The notes: generated by a model from the sequence alone, not told the origin. A stretch of DNA of 64,000 bases from JAEZDC01 sp036676415 (GCA_036676415.1 JAKFCX010000019.1:53423-117422); one strand, 5' to 3'; shown: positions 53,701 to 62,439, counted from the first letter of the stretch. Numbers and translations: made by a program.

Positions 53701-54389
53701 TGTGTGAGCAATGGAGTTTGACAGAAAGACTGGATCATGAAAAAGAAGTGACAGGCATCTTTATGAGTGGCCATCCTTTGGATCATTTTAAATTTGAACT
53801 GAAGCATTACGGTATTATGCAGATTGCAGATTTTAATGAGTGCAAAGAATCGACTACACTTGTTAATGCCAGTCTTGGTAAAACTTTCAGGCTTGCCGGA
53901 CTTGTGATTGATGCACAGCATAGAATGACAAGAACCGGAAGAAATTTTGGCTCCCTCACAATAGAGGATTTTTCGGGCAAGACCGAATTGATGCTCTGGA
54001 GTGATGACTATGTGAGATTTCAAAACTATTTAGAGAAAGGAAAAAATCTGCTGGTGCATGGTAATTTTAAACAACGATACAACAGTGAACAGTTCGAGTT
54101 TAAGGTAACCAGTATTTGTTTGTTAGAAACAGCCAAACAGATGCTTACAAAGAATCTCGATCTTAAACTGGAACCTGCATCACTTACAAATGAATTTGTA
54201 CAGTTTATTGAAAAAAACGTCAAATCAAATCCAGGTAAATCTTCTTTAAAATTTCATATTTATGAGCCTACAGAAAATTTGCAGGTAAGTTTATATAGCC
54301 TGGAAAAAGGGTTTACGATGAATGAACAAATGGCTGATTTCTTATTAGACAATCCTGATGTTGAAGTGAGTGTTGGATTGATAAGCTAA
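50718..54389 (+). CDS. dnaE: DNA polymerase III subunit alpha
   Basis: Replicative polymerase, 1223 residues. N-terminal PHP domain (FSHLHVHTQYSLLDGAASIE, ALAITDHGNMFG); palm with VFVGPGRGSAAGSVVAYCIG and the catalytic PDIDTDFDDEGRQKVIDYV; GNDIRSRVLKEAERLEGSVR region; fingers with YRPGPMAYIPQYVARKHG and ITVYQEQVMLLSQSIAGFSK; then helix-hairpin-helix (AFNKSHSTCYAFVAYQTAYL) and an OB fold (RTGRNFGSLTIEDFSGKTEL). Full length, ATG start. No nearby replication genes. Confidence 0.97.
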   Translation: MCKFSHLHVHTQYSLLDGAASIESLYKKAAKDEMPALAITDHGNMFGVFDFVNQAWKNTRVIGKDDKGKDITEPVVKPIVGCEFYVVENRHIRSFSKEQKDQRYHQVLLAKNKTGYANLVKLTSLGYIEGLYSKYPRIDKELIEKYHEGLIATTCCIGAYVPQTILNDGEEAAEKEFKWWLDMFGEDYYIEIQRHNIKEQLIINETLMKFAKKYNVPVIATNDSHYTDREDYNAHDILLCINTGEKQATPGYDDITNDDLHIKERRFKFPNDQFYFKTSEEMKSLFDDIPEAIDNTNAIVDKVEVLNLKKDILLPNFPIPPAFKVHEDDTLNQWEYLKHLTYEGAKNRYGEIEETVRERIDFELFTVKTMGFAGYFLIVSDFIRAGREMNVFVGPGRGSAAGSVVAYCIGITNIDPIKYNLLFERFLNPDRKSMPDIDTDFDDEGRQKVIDYVVAKYGKNQVAQIITYGTMAAKMSIKDVARALDLPLPESNALAKMVPDRPGTDLGRVLTAPLTIKEGEKSLEEKEGFGGEDIDNIKKLREIYHGNDIRSRVLKEAERLEGSVRNTGIHAAGIIIAPKDLTELIPVATSKDSDLWVTQIEGSIIEDAGVIKMDFLGLKTLSILKTALELIKQNHGIEIEIDNIPLDDEKTYLLYQKGETNGTFQFESPGMQKYLRELKPDKFADLIAMNALYRPGPMAYIPQYVARKHGREQVEYDIEDMKEYLEETYGITVYQEQVMLLSQSIAGFSKGDADVLRKAMGKKQKSVLDKMKAQFISGATAKGHPEDKLEKIWTDWEAFAQYAFNKSHSTCYAFVAYQTAYLKAHYPSEYMAAVLNHAGSIEKITFFMEECKRMGLKVLGPDINESKKGFAVNMKGEVRFGLGGLKGVGEAAIESLIEEREKAGPYKTVFDFICRVNQRTVNKKSIESLAYSGAFDCFPELHRAQYFFTMPGDTKSGLERIIQFGNQYQANKLNSSASLFGADSLPEIPTPKLPVCEQWSLTERLDHEKEVTGIFMSGHPLDHFKFELKHYGIMQIADFNECKESTTLVNASLGKTFRLAGLVIDAQHRMTRTGRNFGSLTIEDFSGKTELMLWSDDYVRFQNYLEKGKNLLVHGNFKQRYNSEQFEFKVTSICLLETAKQMLTKNLDLKLEPASLTNEFVQFIEKNVKSNPGKSSLKFHIYEPTENLQVSLYSLEKGFTMNEQMADFLLDNPDVEVSVGLIS

Positions 54390-54412
54390 ATTTACCAACT
54401 AATAATGCTTCA

Positions 54413-55339
54413 ATGGAACTCAGCAAGCTGAGTAGTAAAAGTTTGATCAAGACAATTTTCTTTGGAAATTATTTCTATGGCTTTTGCATTGTAGCACTCT
54501 CTGTTGAAGCAGGTCTGCAACAGCTTTACCCGCTGAACAATTTTATTTATTACACCATTGTTTTTATTGCAACGGTTTTATATTATACCAGGGCCTATAT
54601 TCCTTCCAAAGCGGTGGATAGTCCTAACCCACGAACACGATGGTATGCTACGAATAAACTGGAAATTCTGGTAAGTCAAGGGTTGCTGTTGATTATATTG
54701 CTGGGTTTAATGGCAGTATATATCTACAAATTCATGGATGGTTTTTTAAACATTCCATTTTCAAATTGGATCTTGCTACTCCTCTTTCCATTAATAGCGA
54801 TGTTATACTATGGGATCGATCATCATTTTTTTGGCAATATCAACTTAAGAAGCATTGGTTGGATGAAACCTTTCATCATCGGATTTATCTGGGCCGGAAC
54901 AGCTACTGTTTACCCTGTTATCTTTAAAGGAATAGAACAAAATGGTGATTATTACCGCTTCAATCTTGTAGGATCGTTCCTGTTCATCAAGAACTTCATG
55001 TATATAACTGTTCTATGCATCATGTTCGATATAAAAGATTATGCTGCTGATAGCAATAAACAGGTGAAAACATTTGTGGTAAACAATGGCTTGCGAAAAA
55101 CCATTTTTAATATCATTCTTCCGTTATCAATGTTGGGGCTGACATCGTTCATAATATATGCACTGAATATGAATTTCAGTGTCATGAAAATATTTATGAA
55201 TATTATTCCTTTTGTACTGTTGCTATTGGTGGCTTATTCAATGTACAGGAGGCAATCGATCTTTTACTACCTGGTAATTATAGATGGGCTAATGCTGGTA
55301 AAAGGCTGTTGTGGCAGTTTAGCTATGATTTTTTTCTAA
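54413..55339 (+). CDS. UbiA-like polytopic membrane protein
   Basis: A 308-residue membrane protein with about eight hydrophobic helices. The DIKDYAADSNKQVKTF loop (about residue 205-220) matches the second Asp-rich motif of UbiA prenyltransferases; the first motif would be near YIPSKAVDSPNPRTRWYATN but lacks the usual NDxxD. This may be a divergent or degenerate UbiA protein. It starts 23 bases after dnaE, same strand, so it may be co-transcribed. The class I isoprenoid-synthase-like gene lies 650 bases downstream. Product unknown. Confidence 0.6.
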   Translation: MELSKLSSKSLIKTIFFGNYFYGFCIVALSVEAGLQQLYPLNNFIYYTIVFIATVLYYTRAYIPSKAVDSPNPRTRWYATNKLEILVSQGLLLIILLGLMAVYIYKFMDGFLNIPFSNWILLLLFPLIAMLYYGIDHHFFGNINLRSIGWMKPFIIGFIWAGTATVYPVIFKGIEQNGDYYRFNLVGSFLFIKNFMYITVLCIMFDIKDYAADSNKQVKTFVVNNGLRKTIFNIILPLSMLGLTSFIIYALNMNFSVMKIFMNIIPFVLLLLVAYSMYRRQSIFYYLVIIDGLMLVKGCCGSLAMIFF

Positions 55340-55356
55340 TCGTATTGAAATATGCA

Positions 55357-55818
55357 TCAAGACCCGGCCAATAGTTTCGTAAACTCTTCTCTAAGCTTTT
55401 GGCCATGCTTTACATCATTATAATATAAATACAACCTGAAACGAAAAACCTCGCAAGTCCTGAGCATTGCGATATCATTTTCGGAAAGTTCTACCAGTGA
55501 ACTGTAGATGTAATGATTACTGTTTTGAATTGGTTTTACTGTTATAGAAGCTCCTGACCTGTTAATTGCTTTACCATTGTTTAATAAGATATTAGCTCCG
55601 AGAGGCCCCTCCACTACAGTAGTGGATTGAAGTGAAATTGATATAAAAATTACTTCCTTGTTTCCTCTTCTTACTTTAAGAAAAGATAACCCATCAATAT
55701 TAGGGGAACTATAGATTGTATCGGTTGATAAAGCTTGAATTTCAGTTGTGTGAGAATGATTTTGCCCGAAAGCCATTGTGCCGATCAATAACAGCAAAAA
55801 GGTTAGCGAGTTTTTCAT
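55357..55818 (-). CDS. Hypothetical exported protein (153 aa)
   Basis: Signal peptide, residues 1-18 (ending MAFGQ). The mature part has a beta-rich core (FLKVRRGNKEVIFISISLQS, GASITVKPIQNSNHYIYSSL) and a helical end (KLREEFTKLLAGS). No family recognised. Lies on the opposite strand between the UbiA-like and isoprenoid-synthase-like genes. ATG start. Confidence 0.6.
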   Translation of the reverse strand: MKNSLTFLLLLIGTMAFGQNHSHTTEIQALSTDTIYSSPNIDGLSFLKVRRGNKEVIFISISLQSTTVVEGPLGANILLNNGKAINRSGASITVKPIQNSNHYIYSSLVELSENDIAMLRTCEVFRFRLYLYYNDVKHGQKLREEFTKLLAGS

Positions 55819-55975
55819 GAATAACAGTTTCAGGGTTAAGATTGTATCGTTAGCGTTGCGAAAATAGTAAAAGACAGTATAAGTTGCTGAAACGCTGTCT
55901 CAATATAAACTTAAAATCATCCACCAGGTGGTGTTACACTGACCTTTATCGGGATTTCCCTACTTGTCCTATCCG

Positions 55976-55983
55976 TATATTTG
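55976..55983 (+). promoter_or_regulatory. -7 box directly before the ATG: candidate leaderless promoter
   Basis: TATATTTGACC, identical over 11 bases to the box at 14114-14124. The ATG at 55990 would be close to the expected transcription start, so the message may be leaderless. Confidence 0.4.
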
Positions 55984-55989
55984 ACCTTT

Positions 55990-56994
55990 ATGAACTACCT
56001 GCACCTTTTTTCTTATGCAGCTGATTATTATGGTCATATCTACCGGCAATACCGCTTTGTAAAGAGATACCTGCAACCAATGGTGCTGTCATTTTGTGAT
56101 TCGCTACATTATAAACTAAACGCAGTTGAACAGAGAAAAGTATATCGCTATTACCCTTTGCTCACAGTTTGTGCTTTGGCTGAAAACTATGTTTTACTGA
56201 AAGGAAGAAAACTTACTGATATTGAAAGGAAACGCATCACTATAATGAGTGCTATGGCCACATTATGTGACGATCTGATAGATGAAGGAGATTGGACGGA
56301 ACAACAGCTGCTTGATTTACTGGATAGTAAACATCCATACAGTACGTTACCGCCAAAAGCAAAGCTGATCATTGCCATGAATGAACAGTTCAAAAAGCTT
56401 AATATTCAGCCTGCTTACTGGCAACAATTACGAAAAGCTTTTCATGGCCAGGCAGATTCAATCAGGCAGCACCAACCAGATATCTCACTCGAAGAAACTA
56501 TTTCGATAGCGAGAGAGAAAAATGGAAATTATTGCCTTACGGTAGCAGCCTTAATTGATGAAGAATGGACAGATACTGAAAAACAGATCATTTATCAACA
56601 TGGAATGATGGGTCAAATGACCAATGATATTTATGACACCTATAAGGATACGCATGAAGGCATTTATACCATGGTGAAAAAGGTTCGTAATGTTAATCAC
56701 CTCCGAGATATATTCATGAAAGAAGTCAACATAATGCAGGAACTTATTATGCAGATAAATGCTCCCTTAAAACGCAAGAAAAATATCATTGCCCGTTATT
56801 CCTGCATGGATGCTTTTACCATGGTAGGCATCGATACACTTGTTGAAGTAGCTGCAAAATATGGCGAACCAATAGACTGGAAATCTGTTGCCAGAAGAGA
56901 CCTTGTACCTGACATGGCTAAATACCGATCAAGAAAAAGATATTTTAAGTATGTAGTTTGGCTAAGTAACCTGAAGTTCAGGGGTAAGATATAA
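55990..56994 (+). CDS. Class I isoprenoid biosynthesis enzyme (terpenoid-synthase-like)
   Basis: About 334 residues, all-helical. The first metal motif is CDDLIDEGDW (DDxxD type, about residue 93), the second NDIYDTYKDTHEG (NDxxDxxxDxxE type, about residue 210), the pair of sites that hold three magnesium ions and the diphosphate in class I isoprenyl/terpene synthases. The spacing fits this fold. Whether it condenses prenyl units or cyclises them cannot be told. ATG 55990 is chosen over TTG 55981. A strong terminator shared with the convergent thiolase lies at 57032-57063. Confidence 0.75.
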   Translation: MNYLHLFSYAADYYGHIYRQYRFVKRYLQPMVLSFCDSLHYKLNAVEQRKVYRYYPLLTVCALAENYVLLKGRKLTDIERKRITIMSAMATLCDDLIDEGDWTEQQLLDLLDSKHPYSTLPPKAKLIIAMNEQFKKLNIQPAYWQQLRKAFHGQADSIRQHQPDISLEETISIAREKNGNYCLTVAALIDEEWTDTEKQIIYQHGMMGQMTNDIYDTYKDTHEGIYTMVKKVRNVNHLRDIFMKEVNIMQELIMQINAPLKRKKNIIARYSCMDAFTMVGIDTLVEVAAKYGEPIDWKSVARRDLVPDMAKYRSRKRYFKYVVWLSNLKFRGKI

Positions 56995-57031
56995 GAAATA
57001 GGAAGTAAGAAGTAAGCAACATAATTGCATT

Positions 57032-57063
57032 AAAAAAAAGAGCTATTGAATCTTCAACAGCTC
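57032..57063 (-). terminator. Rho-independent terminator of the thiolase gene
   Basis: On the minus strand GAGCTGTTGAAGATTCAATA then GCTC, a long stem followed by eight T (A 57032-57039 on the plus strand). Confidence 0.8.
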
Positions 57064-57094
57064 TCTTCCGCGTATATCTTACATCGTATTTCTA

Positions 57095-58276
57095 TCAAAC
57101 CAATTCCACTACCATTGCACTGGCTCCACCCCCACCATTACAAATACCGGCAGCACCAATCTTACCACCATTTTGCTTCAGAACGTTAATTAATGTAACA
57201 ATGATCCTTGCTCCACTACAACCTAATGGATGACCTAGAGATACCGCTCCACCATTTACATTTACTTTAGCCGGATCCAGATTCATTTTCTTCGTATTGG
57301 CAATACCAACCACAGAAAAAGCTTCATTTAATTCTGCAAAATCAATATCGCTCATCTGCAATCCAGCCTTTTGTACAGCTTTTGGAACAGCTAACGACGG
57401 AGTCATTGTAAACTGATCAGGAGATTGTTCAGCATCAGCATAAGCTCTTAAGATGGCTAAAGGTTTTATTCCAAGTTCATCTGCTTTTTCCTTACTCATC
57501 AATACTACTGCTGCTGCACCATCGTTCATGGTGGAAGCATTAGCAGCAGTAACAGTTCCTTCTTTTGAGAAGGCTGCTTTTAATCCAGCTATCTTATCAA
57601 ACATAACATTCCATGGTTCTTCATCCTTATCAACCACCACATCTCCTTTTTTGGAAGCAATCGTTACAGGAACAACTTCCTCCTTGAACTTTCCATTTTC
57701 CCAGGCTGACTGGCTTCTTTTATAACTCTGTATTGCAAACTCATCCTGTTCTTCACGGCTGATGTTGTTATCTGTAGCACATGCATCAGCATAACAACCC
57801 ATTGCCATATTGCCATAAACATCTGTTAGTCCATCTTTGGCTAAGCCATCAATTAACTGAGTGTTTCCATATTTATTTCCCCATCTAAGATTTGGAACGT
57901 AAAAAGGAACATTGCTCATGCTTTCAAAACCACCGGCAACCACAATATCATTATCGCCAAGCAATATGCTTTGTGCTCCTTGTGCAATAGCTTTCATGCC
58001 GCTGGCACAGACTTTATTTACAGTTGTGGCTACAACATTATCTGGCAAACCAGCAAATTTTGCAGCTTGCCTGGCTGGAGCTTGTCCTACACCAGCCTGT
58101 ATAACATTTCCCATCAGTACTTCATTCACCTGCTCAGGCTTTATACCAGCTCTTTCTATAGCGGCTTTAATAGCTGTAGCTCCTAACTGAGGTGCTGTTA
58201 CGTCTTTTAAACTTCCTCCGAAGCTGCCCATTGGAGTACGAACAGCGGAAACAATATAAACAGTTCTGTTATTCAT
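57095..58276 (-). CDS. Acetyl-CoA C-acyltransferase (thiolase)
   Basis: A 393-residue thiolase. Active-site Cys in NKVCASGMKAIAQGAQSI; AVVLMSKEKADELGIKPLA; His in GGAVSLGHPLGCSGARI; second Cys in GICNGGGGASAMVVEL. The family condenses or splits acetoacetyl-CoA/3-ketoacyl-CoA; the 393-residue form is AtoB-like. The start is ATG 58276 (MNNRTVYIVSAVRTPMG). It is alone on its strand, with its own terminator. Confidence 0.93.
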   Translation of the reverse strand: MNNRTVYIVSAVRTPMGSFGGSLKDVTAPQLGATAIKAAIERAGIKPEQVNEVLMGNVIQAGVGQAPARQAAKFAGLPDNVVATTVNKVCASGMKAIAQGAQSILLGDNDIVVAGGFESMSNVPFYVPNLRWGNKYGNTQLIDGLAKDGLTDVYGNMAMGCYADACATDNNISREEQDEFAIQSYKRSQSAWENGKFKEEVVPVTIASKKGDVVVDKDEEPWNVMFDKIAGLKAAFSKEGTVTAANASTMNDGAAAVVLMSKEKADELGIKPLAILRAYADAEQSPDQFTMTPSLAVPKAVQKAGLQMSDIDFAELNEAFSVVGIANTKKMNLDPAKVNVNGGAVSLGHPLGCSGARIIVTLINVLKQNGGKIGAAGICNGGGGASAMVVELV

Positions 58277-58378
58277 TAATTTGATTTTGAGCGGCAAAGA
58301 TAACGGTTGTTAGTTTTTGAGCAAGTAATGAATAAGGAACATATAACAACTGGAATCTCTATACCTCTGTCGAAAGCT

Positions 58379-58386
58379 TAGTTTTG
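58379..58386 (+). promoter_or_regulatory. Candidate -7 box for the rhodanese gene
   Basis: TAGTTTTG (TAnnTTTG), 18 bases before the ATG at 58405. No -33 partner was seen. Confidence 0.3.
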
Positions 58387-58404
58387 TAGTCTAAATTTAC
58401 TGTC

Positions 58405-58788
58405 ATGAACATCCGTTTGATATTAACCATTATTATCAGCCAGTTTTTTTTACTAACTGGAAGTTGCCAGGTTGCTGATACAAATGCTGTCTCTAATGAG
58501 CAATTCAAACAAATATTAATGGAAAAGGACGCAGTAATTCTTGATGTGCGAACTACAGAGGAATTTACTTCCGGGCATATTGAAAAAGCACTTCACATGG
58601 ATGTTTTACAAAGCGAAGCATTCAAAAAGCAAATAGCCTCACTACCTAAAGACAAAACCTACCTGGTTTATTGCAGAAGTGGAAAAAGATCTGCAACTGC
58701 ACTTGATATTCTAAAGCAATCCGGTTTTACCAATGTGAAACATTTACAACAAGGCATTGTTGGTTGGGATGGACCCATTGTAAAATAA
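58405..58788 (+). CDS. Rhodanese-like domain protein, exported
   Basis: A 127-residue protein. Signal peptide with a Cys near residue 21 (TGSCQ), probably a lipoprotein. One rhodanese domain: AVILDVRTTEEFTSGHIEKA, then the active-site loop YCRSGKRSATALDIL (Cys), and GIVGWDGPIVK at the end. Periplasmic sulfurtransferase or sulfide-binding role; partner unknown. Confidence 0.9.
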   Translation: MNIRLILTIIISQFFLLTGSCQVADTNAVSNEQFKQILMEKDAVILDVRTTEEFTSGHIEKALHMDVLQSEAFKKQIASLPKDKTYLVYCRSGKRSATALDILKQSGFTNVKHLQQGIVGWDGPIVK

Positions 58789-58899
58789 ATTACTGCTGTT
58801 TGTTAACCTGATTTTCATCAGTTATTCATATTTAATTAATCAACAATCCATCACTTTCGTTTACACTATTTTTAAATTGCACTCACTAATCCAATCTTA

Positions 58900-59148
58900 A
58901 TGAGTGAAGTTATTTTTGAATATAATGGCAGGACACACACCGGACAAATCGTGAGCAGTACCAATGTAGAGCCTCATTACCATTGGGTGTATTTTAATGA
59001 CCAGGATATTACAAAGTTGATCAATGATGATTGTATTGGTTTCAAGAAAAAGGATAATCAATTACAACCTACAAAAATTTACACGTCACATCTGGAACTG
59101 GTTGAAACAGTGAAAAGAGTTGTTGAAATGAATATTTACAAATACTGA
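58900..59148 (+). CDS. Small hypothetical protein (82 aa)
   Basis: An 82-residue cytoplasmic protein, no signal or membrane helix. Two beta-type parts (VIFEYNGRTHTGQIVSSTNV, HYHWVYFNDQDITKLI) and a helical end (LVETVKRVVEMNIYKY). I recognise no family. ATG start; it ends 1 base from the opposite methyltransferase stop. Confidence 0.65.
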   Translation: MSEVIFEYNGRTHTGQIVSSTNVEPHYHWVYFNDQDITKLINDDCIGFKKKDNQLQPTKIYTSHLELVETVKRVVEMNIYKY

Positions 59149-59149
59149 T

Positions 59150-60049
59150 TTACAATTTTCGTATCACATATATCACCGAGCTGCATTTAGACACATCACT
59201 ATAGGCTTCCCAATTAGATAACCATCCATTCCAGAAAGCAGTAAGGATGTTATTGAATCCATTTTTATATTGTTCGCTTAGCATGGACACATAAAAACTA
59301 TCAAACCACATTGGTCTGTGAGCCACTACCTGCATTCCATATTGCTCGGCCAGTGTATCAATACTGTTGGGAGAAAAATGATAGAGATGTCTCGGCACAT
59401 CGTAAGCAGCCCAATGTTCCTGGTAAATATCAGCATCATAACTGGTATAGTTTGGTACAGCAATAATGAGGCTGCCCTGCTGTTTTAATATCCTGCTGAA
59501 CGTTTTTAAATACCCATGCAGATCATGTACATGCTCTAATACATGCCACATGGTAATTGCATCATAATGAGCTGACGGTTGATGATGTAATTGATCAGGC
59601 GTTTGAAGATCCAGTTGATATTGTGTCTTTGCATTTTGCCTTGCAGTTTCATCTGGTTCCAAAGCAGTCACTTTCCACCCTGCTTTTTGCATGGTTGAAG
59701 CAAATGCACCTGTACCAGCACCAACATCCAATAACGATCCTGTTTTTAATGTTGTGAGTTTTCTAATGAGTCTTTTCTTAGATGAAAGTGTATAATTCCT
59801 CACCCAATGATATAGGGTATTGATTATTCCTTTCTTTGTATTGGAATGGGAAATATAATCCTGAGACTGATAGTACGTACCAATTGAACTTTCTGAAGGA
59901 ACGTCCTGTGTAAAACGAAGTGAACAATCTGCACATTCCCATATCTCGAATGGCTCTTTGGAAACGGTATTGTCTTTTGCAGTCAGTTTGTATTCTATTG
60001 TTTCGCTTCTGCAGACAGGACATTGACGGTATGAAATAATCTCACTCAT
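59150..60049 (-). CDS. SAM-dependent methyltransferase with N-terminal zinc ribbon
   Basis: A 299-residue protein. Residues about 8-50 are a four-cysteine zinc ribbon (CPVCRSE, then WECADCSLRFTQD). The class I methyltransferase follows: SLLDVGAGTGAFASTMQ (motif I), WKVTALEPDETARQNA, YDAITMWHVLEHVHDLHGYL and GSLIIAVPNYTSYDADIYQE. This architecture matches the family acting on sugars or lipid-linked molecules in envelope biosynthesis; the substrate is unknown. ATG start. Confidence 0.88.
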   Translation of the reverse strand: MSEIISYRQCPVCRSETIEYKLTAKDNTVSKEPFEIWECADCSLRFTQDVPSESSIGTYYQSQDYISHSNTKKGIINTLYHWVRNYTLSSKKRLIRKLTTLKTGSLLDVGAGTGAFASTMQKAGWKVTALEPDETARQNAKTQYQLDLQTPDQLHHQPSAHYDAITMWHVLEHVHDLHGYLKTFSRILKQQGSLIIAVPNYTSYDADIYQEHWAAYDVPRHLYHFSPNSIDTLAEQYGMQVVAHRPMWFDSFYVSMLSEQYKNGFNNILTAFWNGWLSNWEAYSDVSKCSSVIYVIRKL

Positions 60050-60229
60050 TGGTGCGGCAAAGAAAGTAAAGTTTCTGGTAATAAATACAGTACCTACGAA
60101 GCAATCACAGATGCTATATATTCTATTGTATAAGTGAGTACCTCGTGTCGTCTATTTTAATTCTTGTCTCGATGAATCCTCCTTCGTCGGATTTGACACA
60201 AGGGACGATGAGTAAAACTAAACTGCTGA
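60050..60229. other. Intergenic hairpin region
   Basis: CTTGT 60164-60168 and ACAAG 60197-60201 flank AATCC (60175-60179) and GGATT (60189-60193), giving a two-part stem. GACGATGAG and CGTGTCGTC lie at the edges. No gene. Confidence 0.4.
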
Positions 60230-60802
60230 TCAAATAACGCCGTTCTGCATATAGTAATAAGCAATGGCAGCCAAAGCAATTAATGAAAGTGCTAAAGCCC
60301 ATATCCACCAGCGATCTTTTGGTACAGATTCTTCTTCAGCATACACTTCAATTCCATGCTCCTCAACTCCAGTTTCATTTTGAAGCACTGTTTCTGAAGG
60401 TTCTGGTTTCTTTGAAACTTCCGTCAACGGAATCGAGGGAAAAAATTTATCGGGTGAAAGCAATGACTCAAATGCCAACTCACCTGTTGCATTCTTTTTG
60501 AAGATACCAAGACCTGTTAGCTCAACTTGAGCGTTAGACTGTATATCCTTTCTCAACTGGTAAGCAAAATCCTGGAACTTACGAACAGCATCAACTTCTG
60601 AAACACCGGTTTCTGTTGCCAGAAAACTATAGAATTTTTTATCAGTTAAAGCGGTACCAGCCTGAAATGATAAATGCTGTTGCGGAGGATGAATCATCCC
60701 TGCAGATATAGTAGCAGGTATTGAACTCACACGAAGGCTTCCGACACCTGGAATAGCCGCAATCTCATTCAGAAAAAGATATTTATACAGCGTACTCAGC
60801 AT
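60230..60802 (-). CDS. HU-CCDC81-like domain protein with C-terminal membrane helix
   Basis: A 190-residue protein. The N-terminal ~110 residues are a Bacteroidota HU-like/CCDC81-type domain (YLFLNEIAAIPGVGSLRVSS, FYSFLATETGVSEVDAVRKF, QVELTGLGIFKKNATGELAF). An acidic linker, then a membrane helix (WWIWALALSLIALAAIAYYY). Its start overlaps the stop of the barrel gene upstream (TAATG), so the genes are coupled. Its role is probably envelope or nucleoid linked; unproven. Confidence 0.8.
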   Translation of the reverse strand: MLSTLYKYLFLNEIAAIPGVGSLRVSSIPATISAGMIHPPQQHLSFQAGTALTDKKFYSFLATETGVSEVDAVRKFQDFAYQLRKDIQSNAQVELTGLGIFKKNATGELAFESLLSPDKFFPSIPLTEVSKKPEPSETVLQNETGVEEHGIEVYAEEESVPKDRWWIWALALSLIALAAIAYYYMQNGVI

Positions 60803-62439
60803 TATTTCGTTTCGGTTTTACCGAACGAATATACAACTCCGGCAAGAACATTAAAGCCCAAGACCCGGTATTGATTCCAACGCTGATAATCATTGTTGAA
60901 AACATTGTTGAATTGCAACCACCCACTGAGATTTGAAGTAATACCTAGTTCAACTCCCAAATTCAAATCGATAGCCGGCTTTTGTTTAAAACTGGTATTC
61001 TTATTCCTGTATTGCGGTCCATCCCAGAAAAATACATCGGATGTAACAGAAAGATCTTTTAAAATCTGCCAGCGAAGGCTTCCGGTAAGTTCAATTGGCA
61101 AAAGTCCGTAAGCTTCATCATTCAATTCTGGCTCAGCAAAATTATTGATGGTGGCACCTGCAAGAAATGAGAATTTCTCCTGTACCGTATAGCCGATCTC
61201 TCCATGAATTCGCAATGACTTTAAAGAGGGTTCATTGGTCACATTAAATGTCTTTCCATCCAAAGTATCATTTACAAATAATGCAATGTTGTTGTAGTTG
61301 AGTAAAGATATTTTAGAGCTATAGGTGAAATGATTTCCTGCAGAACCTTTAATTCCTGCATATTGTTCGTATATCCTCGTATTGTTAGAAAAGGTTGGTT
61401 GTGCAATAAATGGATTGAACCCTGCAAGATTTCGATACGTATTTCTGTGGTAATATCCTATCCATCCTAATTGCACTGCAAATCTTTCACCCTTCACTTT
61501 TGCTTCTGCAGTAAAATTTGGCAGCAGGTTGAAGACCGAATTATCCCAGGATGGTGAAAATCCTACATTCACTTTCAGGTTCGGTGTTTTAAATTGTACG
61601 GCCGGAGTTAAATAAAACAGGTTATTATCGTAATTACCAGATGGAACTTTTAGAGAGGTGATGTCGCCATACAAACCAACACCAATACCAAAAGCACGAC
61701 CTATTGCTTTGGACACAGGTAAAGCAAAAGAAAAATCTGTTTCATTACCTATCCTGTTATCATTGAAAATTTCTAATCCAACAGAAGGATTGTAAGTGAA
61801 TGTTGCATTTTCATCTTTGTTTCTAAAGCCAACTCTTCCACCAAAAGATGAGAAGTTTTGTCTTAACTGGTCCTTGGTGTACTTCAAAGTATCGGGCAGA
61901 AATCCATACAGGAATTGGTTGTCTAAATCCATGTGGGCTTTTGCCGTCCACTCATTCTTATTGTTAGCATTGAATATTCCTAACGCAGAGATATTAGTTT
62001 TACTGAACTGCTGAAAAGGCAATTGTCCCTTAGATGAAGTATGCTTTGCATGAACATTTATCACCGATCCTACACCATCACCAAAACTTAAACCTACTCT
62101 TAAATAAGGTGATGTGAAGTTTCCATAACCAGCTTTCACATAATTATGATTCTGCCAGTTGTAACCGGTATCTGGCGATAAAGCCAAGGGTTGTAAAGGT
62201 GTTGGCTGGTAGCTGAAAAAAAGATTCTGAGAAGGAATCGTATAAAATAAGTTCGGCCTTGATGTATCAGCCGAAGGAGAAGCTGCACTGAAATTGATCT
62301 TTGCTGCAGGCTTCAATGTTGGCTTAAATGCTGAAGTAACTACTACTGTAGTGGGTTTGGTAGTATCGAGTGCTCTTCTTTGCGAAAAGCCTGACAATCC
62401 AATTAAAAAGATAAACAATGTTATACTTAGTTGCTTCAT
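60802..62439 (-). CDS. Outer-membrane beta-barrel protein (TonB-receptor-like)
   Basis: A 545-residue exported protein. Signal peptide, residues 1-19 (ending GFSQ). A short proline-rich segment (VVTSAFKPTLKPAAKINFSA) and then long alternating strands of a barrel (KAGYGNFTSPYLRVGLSFGD, GFRNKDENATFTYNPSVGLE, QLGWIGYYHRNTYRNLAGFN, GVELGITSNLSGWLQFNNVF), ending in a strand with VVYSFGKTETK. It has no plug domain, so it is not a complete TonB receptor. Upstream of the HU-like gene and downstream of the TPR gene. Confidence 0.8.
   Translation of the reverse strand: MKQLSITLFIFLIGLSGFSQRRALDTTKPTTVVVTSAFKPTLKPAAKINFSAASPSADTSRPNLFYTIPSQNLFFSYQPTPLQPLALSPDTGYNWQNHNYVKAGYGNFTSPYLRVGLSFGDGVGSVINVHAKHTSSKGQLPFQQFSKTNISALGIFNANNKNEWTAKAHMDLDNQFLYGFLPDTLKYTKDQLRQNFSSFGGRVGFRNKDENATFTYNPSVGLEIFNDNRIGNETDFSFALPVSKAIGRAFGIGVGLYGDITSLKVPSGNYDNNLFYLTPAVQFKTPNLKVNVGFSPSWDNSVFNLLPNFTAEAKVKGERFAVQLGWIGYYHRNTYRNLAGFNPFIAQPTFSNNTRIYEQYAGIKGSAGNHFTYSSKISLLNYNNIALFVNDTLDGKTFNVTNEPSLKSLRIHGEIGYTVQEKFSFLAGATINNFAEPELNDEAYGLLPIELTGSLRWQILKDLSVTSDVFFWDGPQYRNKNTSFKQKPAIDLNLGVELGITSNLSGWLQFNNVFNNDYQRWNQYRVLGFNVLAGVVYSFGKTETK

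Noticed and set aside
57453..58190. Open frames antisense to the thiolase gene
   Set aside because: Shadow frames; the thiolase on the other strand has all catalytic motifs.
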